Shown here one piece after another: positions 21,659 through 34,990 of a DNA stretch of 64,000 nucleotides (the first letter of the stretch is position 1; each line of letters opens with the position of its first letter). The notes under the pieces were generated by a model, which was not told the DNA's origin, ran no database searches, and saw only the letters and a list, made by a program, of their open reading frames with translations. The position numbers and the translations under genes were made by a program. The DNA comes from Erythroxylum novogranatense (Eukaryota > Streptophyta > Magnoliopsida > Malpighiales > Erythroxylaceae): the NCBI GenBank assembly GCA_029891385.1, contig CM057233.1, positions 55,320,063 to 55,384,062 on the forward strand, read 5' to 3'.

Positions 21659-24367
21659 TATTGGACCCCATCTTCGGAGCTCAACTATCGATCTGAAGTC
21701 GTAAGCATGAGTGTAATACCCCATAGGGTTATTTCAATAAACCCTCACTTCCTTTTCATCACTCCTTTTGGATTCAATACCAAAGGTTATCAATTTTTGT
21801 TGAAAGGTATAATGATATGTTAGGAATCTACCGCTTTAAGAATCACCTCATTTGGAGGTCGGATGACGAAGTTATGGCCAAAAGAATCCAACATGTTTAT
21901 GTCCTTAATCATTTTGTACCTGTCATGGTACATTTGCTATAACTTTTGCTACAGATGTCGCATTAATGCTGTTCTTTTACGGTTTGAAAGAGAACTTCGA
22001 TATCTACAAATTTTATGCAGACCTTGAAGCAAGATTCTACCTCTAAAATAAACAAAATCGTAATTTACTATAGCTATTCTTTGAATATCAGTTTAACGGA
22101 CATCCATGTCTATTTAACGGACATAGACTGGATTGGGAGACATTTTTCACCCGAGAAGGTTCGTTTAATGGACCTAATGTCCGGTAAACGGACATTGAAT
22201 TGGAGAGGCAGGGGGTCCTTTTTCACCCGAGAAGGTCTGTTAAAAAATGTTCGTTAAACAAACATTGGGGTTCCCCAAACTCCTCCAATGCCTCTCCAAT
22301 GCTTCCAACATCCTTTCTATCACCATAATCACTCATAAATCTCCCCTAATCCAACCCTTCTAGTGTAAAACCACTTCATATATATTTCACTACTACATAA
22401 ATCCCATTAACACTTGAATCTCAACTCCAAAAGATTCATCACGTACAATCTTTCAAACTCCAACATGCTATTCTAACACTAGCAACAATTGACAATCTCA
22501 ACAATAGAAAATGCACATCCATCATACTCAAACTTTAAAATAATATAAACATACGCAAAAGGAACTTTACAATTTCTCATTCTCATTTCCAAACAAAATG
22601 AACGTTTGACAAGCTTTACTTACATATCAACATACCCATCAAACTTAATACAAAATACAAAAGGATGCTCATGTTTGATATGCCTATAAAGCTATCCCAA
22701 TTAGTCACTAACTTAGTACAAAAGACTCCTAGCTATCTTGGAGTTTCTAAATGCCTTGGAAGGATCTCTAATCTTCCCGTTCTGCACCTAAGGAGGGAAA
22801 AATGATAGGTTGAGCTATACAGCTCAGTGGCTAAGATATTTATAGCCATTGGCAATGAGCCACATAGTCAAACATATATATAAATATTCTTATAGGCATA
22901 CACTTCTTATCTTAATCTAGCAATGAAAGTTCCGCATTTACAATTCCAATTCACATATCATCATTCAATATCACATAGAACATATTGGATGAAATTTAAC
23001 ATCAAGGCATAACACTCAAATCACCTTATAACTTAACACATTAAAATGCAAATGCATAAACAATTGGTTCGAGGGTTTCGTGGAATGAAATAGAGAAACC
23101 AAAGTTTACTCTGTGAATGAAACGAGTCCATTTTTAATCTCGTGGGCCATAAGCGAGCAGTCGGGAGAAGGCTTCATGTCGACGTGCACGTGACTACGAA
23201 ACGGTTTCTCTCTCCCAAACATAATCAAAACTCATGCTCAATTCAATCATTCACAATTTCATATTCTCATGCTTTTTCTTCTTTCCATTCAAATTAAAAT
23301 ACCTTGACACAATTCATTGGCATAACATCATCATACATCTTTCAATGCATAACATAACATAAAACGCATCATAGCAATTCATAATTTATCAATTTAAGCA
23401 TATATATACACACATATGCTGTAACACCCCACTCTCGTAAGACCCGAACCTGATATTTATGGTGATATCCGAGTCCGTGCCCTGCGAGGGTGACATGATA
23501 CATCACTCATTCAAATCACATTATAAAATTTGTTTCCTTGAACCATACACATACATTATAAATATCATGCGGAAATAATTATCCAATACAAGATCGAAAC
23601 ACTTATACAAAAATCTAAAAGTACATAATTTTATACAAGACTGTTCAGACACTAATGCAGACGCAACTGATCCCGTCCTCTTCTATCACTCTGCGATCAC
23701 TATACACCCATTTCCTAACGGGGTATTCTTCTAAGTCCTAAAAAAGAATTGCAAAATTTGGGTGAGTTTTTGCAAACTCAATGAGTGACCATCATCGATG
23801 GTCAGCTCAATCAAGCATAGAATCAATTTATAACCTATGTTCACATTTCTGTCTAGTTGATCTCATTTTACAATTCACATACATCTAACTTTATCTCATA
23901 ATACACTTTCTCAAAATTGCCCATTTACACATTTATAGACATCCACATTCATACATCCCATTTTATATACATACCTATTTCACTCACTTACCATTTATTA
24001 TCATTTGGCTGTGACCGAGTGCCTAAACTGCCCATCGAAGGGCTCAATAATATCTGTCCCTTCTCCAATGCTGGATACAGGGCCCAGTATACGTCGAGCC
24101 TGAGGCTCTGAATCACTTATGAGCTCGAGCCTCATTTTCGCACGTTGAGTTAAAAGCTCTGATCGGTGGCAGTTTTGGTCAACAGCTCTAATATTTCATA
24201 CAACGCTACGCATATCACAATTTGTCATACATTCTATAATTAGATGTACCCCATGACTGTTATCACACCAGTGTATGGTATTTTGCCTATCATTCAGTCA
24301 AACATATTAAAATGAATGCAGCATGTAACACATTTTCAATTTATTTCAGTGTTGTGACCAAGCGCCT

Positions 24368-24554
24368 GAACTGTCCCTATAAGGGCACATTAATCGTTGA
24401 GCCAGAGGCTCTGAAACTGTCCTATTAAGGGCTCATTAACCGTTGAGCCAAAGGCTCCGAAGCTGACCCATTAAGGGCTCATTAATCGTTGAGCTAGAGG
24501 CTCTGAAATTGCCCCATTAAGGGCTCATTAATCGTTGAGCCAAAGGCTCTGAAT
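24368..24554. repeat. 46-bp tandem repeat in solo LTR
   Basis: Four to five units of about 46 bp, each containing aagggctcattaatcgttga followed by gccaaaggctctgaa. The array continues after the Sirevirus at 33919-33975, so the Sirevirus inserted inside one unit. Confidence 0.85.
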
Positions 24555-25501
24555 TGTTAAGTCAAAATGACTTTACATAAAAATGATTTTGATGTATAAC
24601 AAACATAGTGAGATCAAATACAAGAAAAACAAAAACATCCACGATATGCATTTAATTCGGATTATGAGGCAGGCGAAGATGACGTATATAGACGAAGTTG
24701 ACATGAACTAAGTTGAAAAGTCGAATCTGATTTATATAGACAAATCAAAACACAGACGAAGTTTGTCAAAGTAAAAAGTCAACACAGACGCAGATGACAC
24801 AAGACAATAAAAGACGCAGACGCAAATGTAGATACAGACGCAGAAACAAAAGTAGACGCAGACGCAGAAAAGAAACAGACGCAAGAGTCAGTTCGAGTTA
24901 GTTACAGAACTCAACCGATTAACTGCTTTTTAAAGATTCAAGATTCAAGAATCAAGAAGCGCTTAGAGATGAAGGCTATAAATACAAGTCAAGTCGAAAA
25001 CTGAAGTGCTTGCTGTTTTGAGAAAAATTACACAAAGCGAAAAAGCGATTAAGTGCGAATTAGCTGAACGCTATCCTTTTGTAATAGAGTGTTCAAATAT
25101 TTTCGAAAAGAAAAGTTGTATGATAGCTGCAGAGGCTAAGTGTGAAAGAATACGGTTGTAGAGACCAAGAGGCTCGTGAAAGAACATCGTAACGCTTGAA
25201 GAGATAGTGAAATCTCGGAAGAAACTCGAGGATCGGACGTAGCCCACGGTTTGGGATGAACCAGATAAATCATGCGTGTCTACTACTCTCTCTCTATCTC
25301 ACTTTTAGTTTCAAAGTTGATCTTTATTTACTATTCATATACTTAGCATTGAAAAGTTTGATCAATCAGATTAATAAGAATTCAGTAAAGAATCTTAATT
25401 AACAAGTAATTCTAAAGATATTCAAAAGGGAATACAAATTCAACCCCCTTCTCGTGCATTCTATTGTGTTTTTAAGTCAGATTAACGTGTGATTCACTTC
25501 A
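24555..25501 (+). repeat. 5' LTR of Sirevirus copy 2
   Basis: 947 bp from tgttaagtcaaaatgacttt to gtgattcacttca. A GACGCA-rich minisatellite lies at about 24780-24880. Confidence 0.9.
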
Positions 25502-25503
25502 AT

Positions 25504-25514
25504 TGGTATCGAGC
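25504..25514 (+). promoter_or_regulatory. Primer-binding site, initiator Met tRNA
   Basis: tggtatcgagc, two bases after the 5' LTR, matches the tggtatcagagc PBS for initiator-Met tRNA with one difference. Confidence 0.75.
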
Positions 25515-25558
25515 TTGGTATCCAAGAATCACTTTGGCGAAGTGTGGATTAAAGATAA

Positions 25559-27180
25559 TGGCAGAGTCACATGTATACATCATCAAGGAGCCTCGATCCT
25601 AGACCTCCAAAGATTCAATGGAGAAGACTATCATTCTTGGAAAGATAGGATGCGGTTATTCATCGAATCTACACATGTAGACCTTTGGGACGTAATAGAG
25701 AACGGACCCTATATACCAGATGACGAAGGTAGTTCTATTCCACGGCGATGGACGGTGATCGAAAAGCAAGAATACAACCGAATTTAAAGGCTAAATTTTT
25801 CTTAACGTGCCCTAAGTAGAAGCGAGTACGACAAAGTGCATGGTTGCGACAAGAAAAGAAATGTGGGACACATTGTCCATTGCACATGAAGGCACAAGTC
25901 AAGTTAAGGAATCCAAGATAAGTATTCTTGTACATCAATATGAACTTTTCAGATGGAAGATGAAGAATCTATTGATCAAATGTTTGGAAGATTTCAAACA
26001 ATTATCAATGGATTGAAAGCTCTTGGAAGGACATACAATAATCAAGATCACGTTAAGAAGATTCTAAAAAGTCTTCCAAGAGATGGAGACCAAAAGTTAC
26101 TAAGCGGTCTGAAGCCAAAGACTTGAGCATATTAAAGCTAGATGAGTTCTTTGGGATCCTTAAAGATTCATAAAGTTGAACTCAACGTCAAGATAAGCCC
26201 AAGCGAGAGAAGTCAATAAGATCAAGGTCGGACAAAAGAATCATAAGACTCAAAGAAGGAGGAAGTCATCAAAAGCATTGAAAATTGAAAATCAAGGGAT
26301 GACAACTCTAGCCAATCGATTCGTAATCGAGTGATGAAGATGACGAATTATCTTTCATTTCGTAAAGATAAGACGATGTGGAAGAAGAAGCCCGTATAAC
26401 GGACATTCGAAAGAATGGAAAAGATGAAGCTAAGCGGAAAAGTCTTCTATCATTTGTTACGAGTGCAATCACCGACACTACAAGTCCGAATGCCCTACTC
26501 TCAAGAAGAAACCCAAGAAGAGTAGAAGGCAAGAAAAGCATGATGGCAACATGGGAGGACCTAGATTCATCTGAATCGAATCTGAGTCAGAGTCATCGTA
26601 ACATGCAAACATTTGCCTAATGGCCGAGGAAGATAGTGATGAGGAGGTAAAATCCGACTACGAAAATTTGCATGATGCATATTCAAAACTGTTAGAAGAT
26701 TCTCATGCAATTCTGAAACAGTACAAGCTATTGAAGAAAAAGTATGCAGAGAATATTAGAAATACTGAGAAAATAGAGAGAGAAAATATTTGCTTAAAAA
26801 AGGAGTTAGAAGTTAAAAGGAAACTTGTAGACAGATCAGATGAGATTAATCAACTCAAACTGAGGATTAAGAATCTATCAGCTGATCTAGTTACTTTCAC
26901 ATAGAGTACAAAGAAAATGAATGATATGCTAGGAAAATGTAGACATCCTAGTGATAAGACTGGATTTGGGTTTACTGGAAACAATACTCAGTCTCGTAAT
27001 AAATTTGTCTCTCAAAAAGGAAGAAATAGGATAACATATTTTAATCAACGTCCGAGTAATATGCATCAAAGATCATATCATGTGCATACTACTAACCATA
27101 AAGGACCCAAGAAAATTTGGGTACCAAGAAATAAAATAGTTTCTCCTGCAGATATCCTTCCTTGGAAGATACGGCAAGCA
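25559..27180 (+). pseudogene. Sirevirus gag
   Basis: Capsid/nucleocapsid protein. The likely start is ATG at 25559 (MAESHVYIIKEP), followed by a shift into RFNGEDYHSWKDRMRLF (about 25610-25665), the usual copia gag opening. A UBN2-type block reads SIDQMFGRFQTIINGLKALG near 25965-26030. A zinc knuckle at 26455-26497 reads CYECNHRHYKSECP, one residue short of C-x2-C-x4-H-x4-C. The coiled-coil region 26620-26904 (LKKKYAENIRNTEKIEREN and onward) is typical of Sirevirus gag. Frame changes several times. Confidence 0.75.
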
Positions 27181-30100
27181 CCATTGGTATTTAGATAGTG
27201 GATGCTCGCGACACATGACGGGAAGAAGGTCTATGTTCCTAGACCTTCAGTATAAGAAGGAGGATCGCCACTTTGAGAAAACCAAATAGGCAAAATCATT
27301 GAATCGGAAAATAGGTAAAGATTCCTTTGCATGCATAAATAATGTACCGCTTGTTGATGGTCTAAAGCATAAATTGATTAGTGTGAGTCAGTTGTATGAT
27401 TCTGGTTTTATAGTTACATTCAATCAAAATCTTTGTGAAGTCAGAAACAAAGATGGGTCTATACTTTTCTCTGCCAAGAGAAGAAACAACCTTTACAAAA
27501 TCAACTTAGAAGATTTTCAAAGTCAAAATATCTCATGTTTTCTATCTTCCAAGAAGAAAGACTAATCTGCATAAAAGCTAGGTCATGTCTCTTTGAAACA
27601 TATTTCAAAATTGGTAAAACATGATTTGGTAAGAGGTTTACCAAAAATAAGTTTTGACAAAGAATTTTTCTGTGAAAATTGTTTGAAAGGAAAACAGGTT
27701 AAAACCTCTTTCTCTTCTAAAGATTTTGTAACTTCTTCAAGACCTTTAGAACTTTTACATATGGATTTGTTTGGTCCTACAAGGACATTAAGTCTTGACA
27801 GAAAGAAATATGGACTTGTCATTGTTGATGATTTTACTCAATTTTGTTGAATATTGTTTTTATCACACAAACATGAGTCTTTTAAGTACTTTAGAACTCT
27901 ATCCAGAAAGTTACAGAATGAAAAAGGAATGTCTATAGCTAGTATCAGGAGTGATCATGGCGGAGAATTTGAGAATGAGAAGTTTAGAGTTTTCTGTGAG
28001 GAGAATGGAATTTTCCACAACTTCTCGGCCCCTAGAACTCCACAATAGAATGGAGTTGTTGAGAGAAAGAATAGGACGATTCAAGAGATGGCAAGGACTA
28101 TGCTATGTGAGACGAATCTTCCTAAGTATTTCTCAGGTAAGTGAATACAAGATGCTATATTCGAATAGGATCTTGTTGCGACTATGTTGAAGAAAACTCC
28201 TTACGAGTTATGGAATGGAAGAAGACCAAGCATATCCTACTTTCATCCATTCGGGTGCAAATGTTCCATTCTAAATACGAGAGAGCTGTTGGATAAATTT
28301 GATTCAAAGAACTATCCAAGAATATTTCTAGGTTACTCATTATCGTCTAAGGCATTTCGAGTTTACAACCTGACTTCAAAGACTGTTGAAGAGACGATCC
28401 ATGTCAAATTTGATGATAGTTCTCAAACCCATAAGGAAGATGACATGGAGATTGAAGGTCCTTCAAAGAACCTAGATGATGCCTCGTAAACTCCCTCGCC
28501 GTAAACTCATGAGAATAAGATTGAAGATATTCCAAAACTATAGAACTAAGACGAGATTGAAGTATAAAAGTTCTCATCCGAAGAGTTAATTATCTATGAG
28601 ACCTCGTAAGGAGTTAGACAAGGTCCAGATTCGACGAAGCTAATGTAGCTTTTATCTCGAAGTAGAACCTAAGAAGGTTGAGGAAGCTCTTGAAGACGAA
28701 GCTTGGGTGTTAGCCATGCAAGAAGAGCTGAACCAATTCACAAGGAATAACGTCTCGTCCTTAGTTCCAAAACCTCCTAAGAAATTCATTATAGTAACAA
28801 GATGGGTTTTCAAGAATAAGTTAGACGAATCAGAAGAGTGAGTCGTAATAAGGCCGATTAGTAGCACAAGGTTACAATCGTGAAGAAGGAATAGACTACA
28901 ACAAAACATATGCTCCAAAGAGAGACTTGAAGCTATAAGGATTTTGTTGGCATATGCAATCTGTCACGATATAAAGTTGTTTCGATGGATGTTAAGAGTG
29001 CATTTCAATGGCTTTATAGACGAAGAAGTCTATGTGCAACAACCTCCGGCTTTGAAGATGTTAAAATCCAGATTATGTCTATAGACTTCACAAAGCCTTA
29101 TACGCCTAAAGCAAGCCCCTAGAGCTTGGTATGATCATCTCAGTACCTTCTTAATAGAAAATGGTTTCAGCAGAGGTCAAGTTGATAAGACGCTCTTTAG
29201 AAAGAGTTTTCGAATGATTTTATCTTAGTATGCGGATCTACGTTGATGATATTATCTTTGGTGCTACTACAAAAGAGTCAGGTTTAAAGTTTGAGAGACT
29301 AATGAAAAGAGAATTTGAAATGAGTATGATAGGTGAATTGAAGTTCTTTCTTGGGTTGCAAGTTAAGCAGACCAAAGAGAAGATCTTCATTCATCAACAG
29401 AAGTATGTGAAAGAGTTGCTAAATAAGTTTGACATGAATAATGTGAAGCCAATGGCAACTCCGATGCATCCTTCAAACCTTTTGTCGAAAGACGAACTTG
29501 GTAAGAAGGTGGATCAAACCCTATATAGAGGGATGATCGGTTCTTTATTGTATCTTACAACAAGTAGACCTGATATTCTGTTCAGTGTATGCTTGTGTGC
29601 AAGATTTCAAGCCGATCCTAGAGAGTCTCATTTTACTGCTGTTAAAAGAATTTTGAGATATCTCGCAGGTACTACTGATTTTTGCTTAATGTTTAAGAAA
29701 GGTAAAGATTTTAGGTTAATCGGATACTGTGATGCGGACTATGTCGGAGATAGAATCGAAAGAAAGAGCACAAGTGGAGGATGTCACTTTCTTGGAGGAA
29801 ATCTAGTCTCCTGGTCAAGCAAGAGACAAAGCTCAATTGCTCTATCAACCGCTGAAGGAATACATGTCTCGCCGAAGTTGTTGTTCACAGACGCTGTGGA
29901 TCAAGTATTAGCTTGAAGACTATTCAGTTAAGGAGGAGGAGATTCCAATTTATTGCGACAACACCAAAGGCAATAAACCCATCCAAAGAATCCAATTCAT
30001 CATTCCGAGTAAAGCATATAGAAGTCGACATCATTTCACGAGAGACTACGCTCGAGAAAGGTGGTGCTTCTAAAGTTCGTTGAACAGAGCTTCAATGGGC

Positions 30101-30190
30101 GTACATCTTCACTAAACCACCGAGTGAAGAACGCTTTAAGATAAGACGCAATCTCAATATGGTGATGCTAAATGAGCGCTTAGGCTAAAA
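27181..30190 (+). pseudogene. Sirevirus pol (protease, integrase, RT, RNase H)
   Basis: Domains in order. Protease HWYLDSGCSRHMTG at about 27181-27222, with active-site DSG. Integrase zinc-binding HVSLKHISKLVK ... FCENCLKGK (27590-27690) and core blocks ELLHMDLFGPTRT, SIRSDHGGEFEN and NGVVERKNRT, so D, D and E are all present; a TAG lies just before NGVVE (28047). RT blocks QMDVKSAF-like near 28985, then MRIYVDDIIFGATTK at 29230 in an open frame to 29916 with an intact YVDD. RNase H reads GYCDADYVGD near 29718. The tail ends FKIRRNLNMVMLNERLG at about 30180. Multiple frameshifts between 28500 and 29230. Confidence 0.85.
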
Positions 30191-30448
30191 TAACGTGAGA
30201 AACTAACGGCGTTATACACAAGAGTTACAATGGTAACTTTTCTCACAAGGAAGATTTTGGAGGAAATATCGATAAACTCGAGGTTCCTAATGATTCGAGA
30301 ACCCATCAGTCCATAACCCTATAAGTAGATCAAGATGATATTATAGCGATCTTTTCATCATCTCTGACGGTTCATTTCTACTTTACCAATTCTCTCAAAA
30401 TCTTCTCACTCAAAAGCTTTCCGAAGATAATCTTTCGCCTATACAAGG

Positions 30449-32752
30449 GAAGCAAGAATGATTTATAGAAGACTTGTGAACTTTGAATCACTAAGGGGTG
30501 ACGGCATGGATGTAGAACCTGAGATTATAAGAGTCGGTGGAAGAACTTCTTTCGATACAAGAACCTGCCTATATAAATGAGGTATATGAGTTCTAGAAGA
30601 ACGCCAAATCGATAGAAGACACTATTGTATCCTCTCGTGGATAGAATATCGTTATTGTCACAAAGAATTTGATAAGGAAAGTAACTGATTGCCCATCTGT
30701 TGGTGAAAAACTGTCTACCAAGGCCGGATGGATGTCCTCATTTGGAATGAAAGAAGAAGATGTCAAGAGGCAGCTCTATGGCACAAATGATTCAAGAGAA
30801 AGGAAGACATCAAATCTGATTCCAAAGGCTAAGGTTCTGCATGCAATCCTGTTCAATTGCATTCTTCCTAGAGTTGGTTCAAGGCATTTGGTGACTACTT
30901 TAGACTAACAATATCTTCTTTCTTCTCAATCGAAATCTATAGATCTACCCTTCTTAATCTTTCACTATATGGTTAAGGGGTTAAAGGAAACTTCCAGTAT
31001 CCTTATGGTATGATTTTGACGAGGATCTTTATGGAATCCAAGATTCGTCCGCACCAAGGTATAAGACGAATTGTTCTAGTGAAGAGCAAGATTGATGCTC
31101 ATACTATTCGGTGAATGGGTCTGAATACAGTAGACAAAGATCACGCCGGTTCTTCAAAGAAACCAAGAACTGAGGGGGAGCGTATATTGAAGAAGACTCC
31201 TGTCTCAAGTTCTCAATCGTCAGAAGTATCAAATCGCCATCGCCAATTAAGGAGAGTGCAAGGAGACCTCTCATGAAAATGGCGAGTCCTCTTGTCGCAA
31301 AAAGTCAATCTCGAGGGCAAAGAAAAGTGCGCCAAGAGACAAGGAAAAGTCTCGAGGCGAAGTTGTGAAGAAAGCCAAGAGATCTCCAAGAATCGGGACT
31401 CGAGGCAACAGAAGAGAAGATTGCAGAGAACAAAGGCGAGAAGAAACTTCTAAATCTTGTGCAGCCAAAGCCACAAGATCCTTAGTCTCTATTCGGAAGA
31501 GGATACGCCGTAAGATCTAAAGAGACCGAGAGGAAGAGAAAAGCAACATCTGTTAAAGGAAAATCTCCGTGAAGAAATCAGCAAAACTAATGTAGTAGAG
31601 AAAAAGACTAAGAAGGTTAGTCAAAAGAAGAACATCTCAACTGATGAGGACGTTAGTCTACAAAAAGAGATCGCCGACATCGCTCAAGTTGAAACAGTAA
31701 ACCGAGCATTAGACAGCTCAAGAAATTCTAGTGCTCAACAAGAAGAACTAGTGGATGAAAGCACAGCTCATGAGACACTGGCATTATAAAGGAGGAACCA
31801 GCGGAAGAATGGCTTGCTCAGAGACTTCTAAGGAACACAACCGAAGTAACTACGCATCAGATTTAACGATGATGAACCAAGTCCAAGGTATATAACTACC
31901 GTAAGTTTTGAGAAAATATAGGCTGGAAATCAAATTGGTAGAAGTTATTACCAATCTGAGCAATGCTATTATAATCGGTGTTGAACCAAAGAAGAAAATA
32001 GTAGCTCTGTGCAACCTATGTTGATTAATGGTATCACGTGGCGCTTACTAAATGAAAAGAGAAGTCTTTTATGATACCTTGAGGCTTACCGATCATTTGC
32101 CATATCCTCAAGACGCCCCCGCCCACCGTACTATGTTCCCAATCACAGAGAACACGAGATAAAGGTTGTTCCAGATATTCAACCAAGGTGTCCAAAAGAT
32201 TTTACAAAGGAAAGTCAAAATTATTTCACGAAGATAATGTTGATGATGATCCGTCCGTATATCGATTGCGTAAGAAGTGTGGAAATTTGATGAAGCATGC
32301 ATTCTCGCACAGACCCAGATCGCTTAACTGCAGCCATACAAATCGTGCGGAAGACCGCCCAAAGAGGGGAAGTATAAAACAGAACATTTATCGAGTTCCT
32401 TGTTCGCATAGTTCTTCATATTAGCCCTTTGTCTAATACATCGCCTATCGAAGAACATGCCCTATCCCTGCAAGGAAGACAGTTGTTGATGCTGCCAGTT
32501 CCTTTTGATCTAAATCTTCCTGAAGCTGCAACATTCATTCGTCCACCGACTTTTGAGATTAATGAAGACTACACTCCATCCTCTAATGCCTATACTACTA
32601 CAATTCCTTTCGCTCCTCCATCAGCAGAAGCAGATCAAGCCTCTTCGTCAGATGAAGTCAGTAGATTACGTGGTGAACTCAATGACATGAAGGAGATGGT
32701 GAATGATTTAAAGAAGATGATAGCGAATCTGGCGAAGAACCGTAATCGATAA
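30449..32752 (+). pseudogene. Sirevirus ORF2 (ORF2a and ORF2b), broken copy
   Basis: Homologous to the minus-strand ORF2 at 9251-11533. ORF2a begins near 30449 (the ATG seen in copy 1 is AAG here) with NFESLRGDGMDVEPEI, keeps KAKVLHAILFNCILPRVGSR at about 30825-30885, and ends DAHTIR, TGA, ATG at about 31110-31118, the same stop-start as in copy 1. ORF2b then shows TEGERILKKTPVSSSQSS, a long charged section, and a C-terminal frame (32429-32752) with LQGRQLLMLPVPFDLNLP and the coiled coil LRGELNDMKEMVNDLKKM. Many shifts. No membrane segment seen. Function unknown. Confidence 0.65.
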
Positions 32753-32939
32753 TCATTTTGATTATAACAAATAGGGGAGAGCAGAAAAGAAGAAAATAAT
32801 CGAAGAGGAGAGGATGTTCAGATGAAGAAGGTGTGACCACAATGACATTTAAGACAGAAGAAGATAAGTTTTTGCAACATCTGAGAATTTTGTTTTGTTT
32901 TGTTTTGTTTTCTTTTCTTGTATGTAATTTGTTATATTA

Positions 32940-32953
32940 AAAAAGGGGGAGAT
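32940..32953 (+). promoter_or_regulatory. Polypurine tract
   Basis: aaaaagggggagat directly before the 3' LTR, identical to the tract of copy 1. Confidence 0.85.
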
Positions 32954-33918
32954 TGTTAAGTCAAAATGACTTTACATAAAAATGATTTTGATGTATAACA
33001 AACATAGTGAGATCAAATACAAGAAAAACAAAATATCCACAGACGATATCTGATTTAATTCGGAGATGTATTTAAGATGACGATATGCATTTAAGTTGAC
33101 ATGCACTAAGTTGAAAAAGTCGGATCTGACGCATTACGCATAAATCAAAACATGCGAAGTTTGTCAAAGTAAAAGTCAAAACAGATACGATGACACAAGA
33201 CAATAAAAGACGCAGACGCAAATGTAGATACAGACGCAGAAACAAAAGCAGACGCAGACGCAGACGCAGACGCAGAAAAGAAACAGACGCAAGAGTCAGT
33301 TCGAGTTAGTTACAGAACTCAACTGATTAACCGTTTCTTTAAAGATTCAAGATTCAATATTCAAGAAGCAGTTAGAGACGAAGGCTATAAATACAAGTCA
33401 AGTCAAAACTCAAGTGCTTTGCTTTGAGAAAAATTACACAAAGCGAAAAAACGATTAAGTGCAAATTAGCTGAATGCTATCCTTCTGTAACAGAGTGTTC
33501 AAATATTTTCTGAAAAGAAAAGTTGTACAGATAGCCTGCAGAGGCTAAGTGTGAAAGAATACTGGTTGTAGAGACCAAGAGGCTCGTGAAAGAATATCAG
33601 AACGCTTGAAGAGATAGTGAAATCTCGGAAGAAACTCGAGGATCGGATGTAGCCCAGTTTTGGGGTGAACCAGATAAATCTGCGTGTCTACTACTCTCAC
33701 TCTATCTCACTTTTAGTTTCAAAGTTGATCTTTATTTACTATTCATATACTTAGCATTGAAAAGTTTGATCAATCAGATTAATAAGAATTCAGAAAGAAT
33801 CTTAATTCTAACAAGTAATTCTAAAAGATATTCAAAAAGGGGAATACACAATTCAACCCCCCCTTCTCGTGCATTCTATTGTGTTTTTAAGTGCTGTATT
33901 AACGTGTGATTCACTTCA
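32954..33918 (+). repeat. 3' LTR of Sirevirus copy 2
   Basis: 965 bp, with the same termini as the 5' LTR. Long stretches are identical (first about 80 bp; 33718-33795). Differences are mostly small insertions or deletions in homopolymers, plus scrambled CG/CNG-rich patches. Confidence 0.9.
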
Positions 33919-34799
33919 TGAGTCACTGTCCCATTAAGGGCTCATTAATCGTTGAGCCAAAGGCTCTGAATCACTGTGGGGCTTAAGGCCCAAATATAAC
34001 GTTGAGCTAAAAGCTCTAATCGGTGGCAACTCTGGTCACAATTATCATTAACTGATTTTGCATTCATATATAGACGACATGTGTCACAATTCAATCACTT
34101 TATTCACGTATTCCTATATCACAATCATTTCCAATTTATCACAATATGATGATTGATTCACAATTTGTTACATCAAAAACACAATCACAGTTTCACATAC
34201 CCATAACACTTCTATGTCATATCACTCCGATACTCGGAAACTTCTGTCCGGAGTTTAAAATCAACACTGTCCCACCATTATACTTCAGAGAATTAAAATC
34301 ACTGAATTTTAATAACACTTAATAATAGGAGAACCGTCTAGGTCACTCACCTGACTTCTGCGCTAACGCCTGGAAGTCTCAGCAACTTCAGTGGGCTGAC
34401 TTTCCAAAAGTGCCTCTATCATAAGTCAAATACTCTATTTTACACATTGTCCAAATCAGAAATAATGCATATGTAGCAATTTAAAATATGTATCAAGCAC
34501 TTTCGTGACATTCCCAGCACTATCCTAAAATTTCATCGACAAAGCCTTCCCTAAATATCAGAACTTTATTGATACTAAAATCAGTCAATTCGTTTCAGAA
34601 ACCCCGAAAGTTATTCTCCAACGTATAACCATATTTTACACTCAACTTACATCCCAAATTTCAAACCTTTAAAGACTAATTCAACACTTCCCTTGTTCAT
34701 AAAACATGGAGACCTTTGTCTGTAGTTCATAACAAATCAGAAATTTTCTCATTTGAGTAACAAAACAAAAAGTTATGGACTAAAAACAAAAGTATGTCC

Positions 34800-34990
34800 A
34801 TTCAGAAACATGGGTCCTCGCCGCGGCAAAAAGAAGCTCACCGTGGCGAAGGTTTGAGCTCGCCGCGGCGAAGGCATAAATGTGCGCCACGGCGTGCTCC
34901 CTTACTTGCGCCGTGGGCCTGCGTGCGCCGCGGAGTGCGAACTTGGGCGCATCACGGTGTGCGCAAATTCGCACGCCGCAACGTGTGAGC
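34800..34990. repeat. CpG-rich degenerate repeat in solo LTR
   Basis: Repeated ctcgccgcggcgaagg and gcgccgcgg motifs in otherwise AT-rich DNA. A comparable block lies in the LTRs of chromovirus B (47101-47285, 63290-63460). Confidence 0.75.

Larger units (their letters stand above)
24555..33918 (+). mobile_element. Sirevirus-like copia, copy 2
   Basis: 9.36-kb Ty1/copia element with both LTRs, PBS, gag, pol, an extra ORF2 and a polypurine tract. Flanks TGAAT (24550-24554) and TGAGT (33919-33923) form a 5-bp TSD with one mismatch. Sirevirus placement rests on the long coiled-coil gag, the ORF after pol and the RT style (IYVDDIIFG). Coding regions are broken by many shifts and stops, although the LTRs are nearly identical apart from indels. 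Confidence 0.9.
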
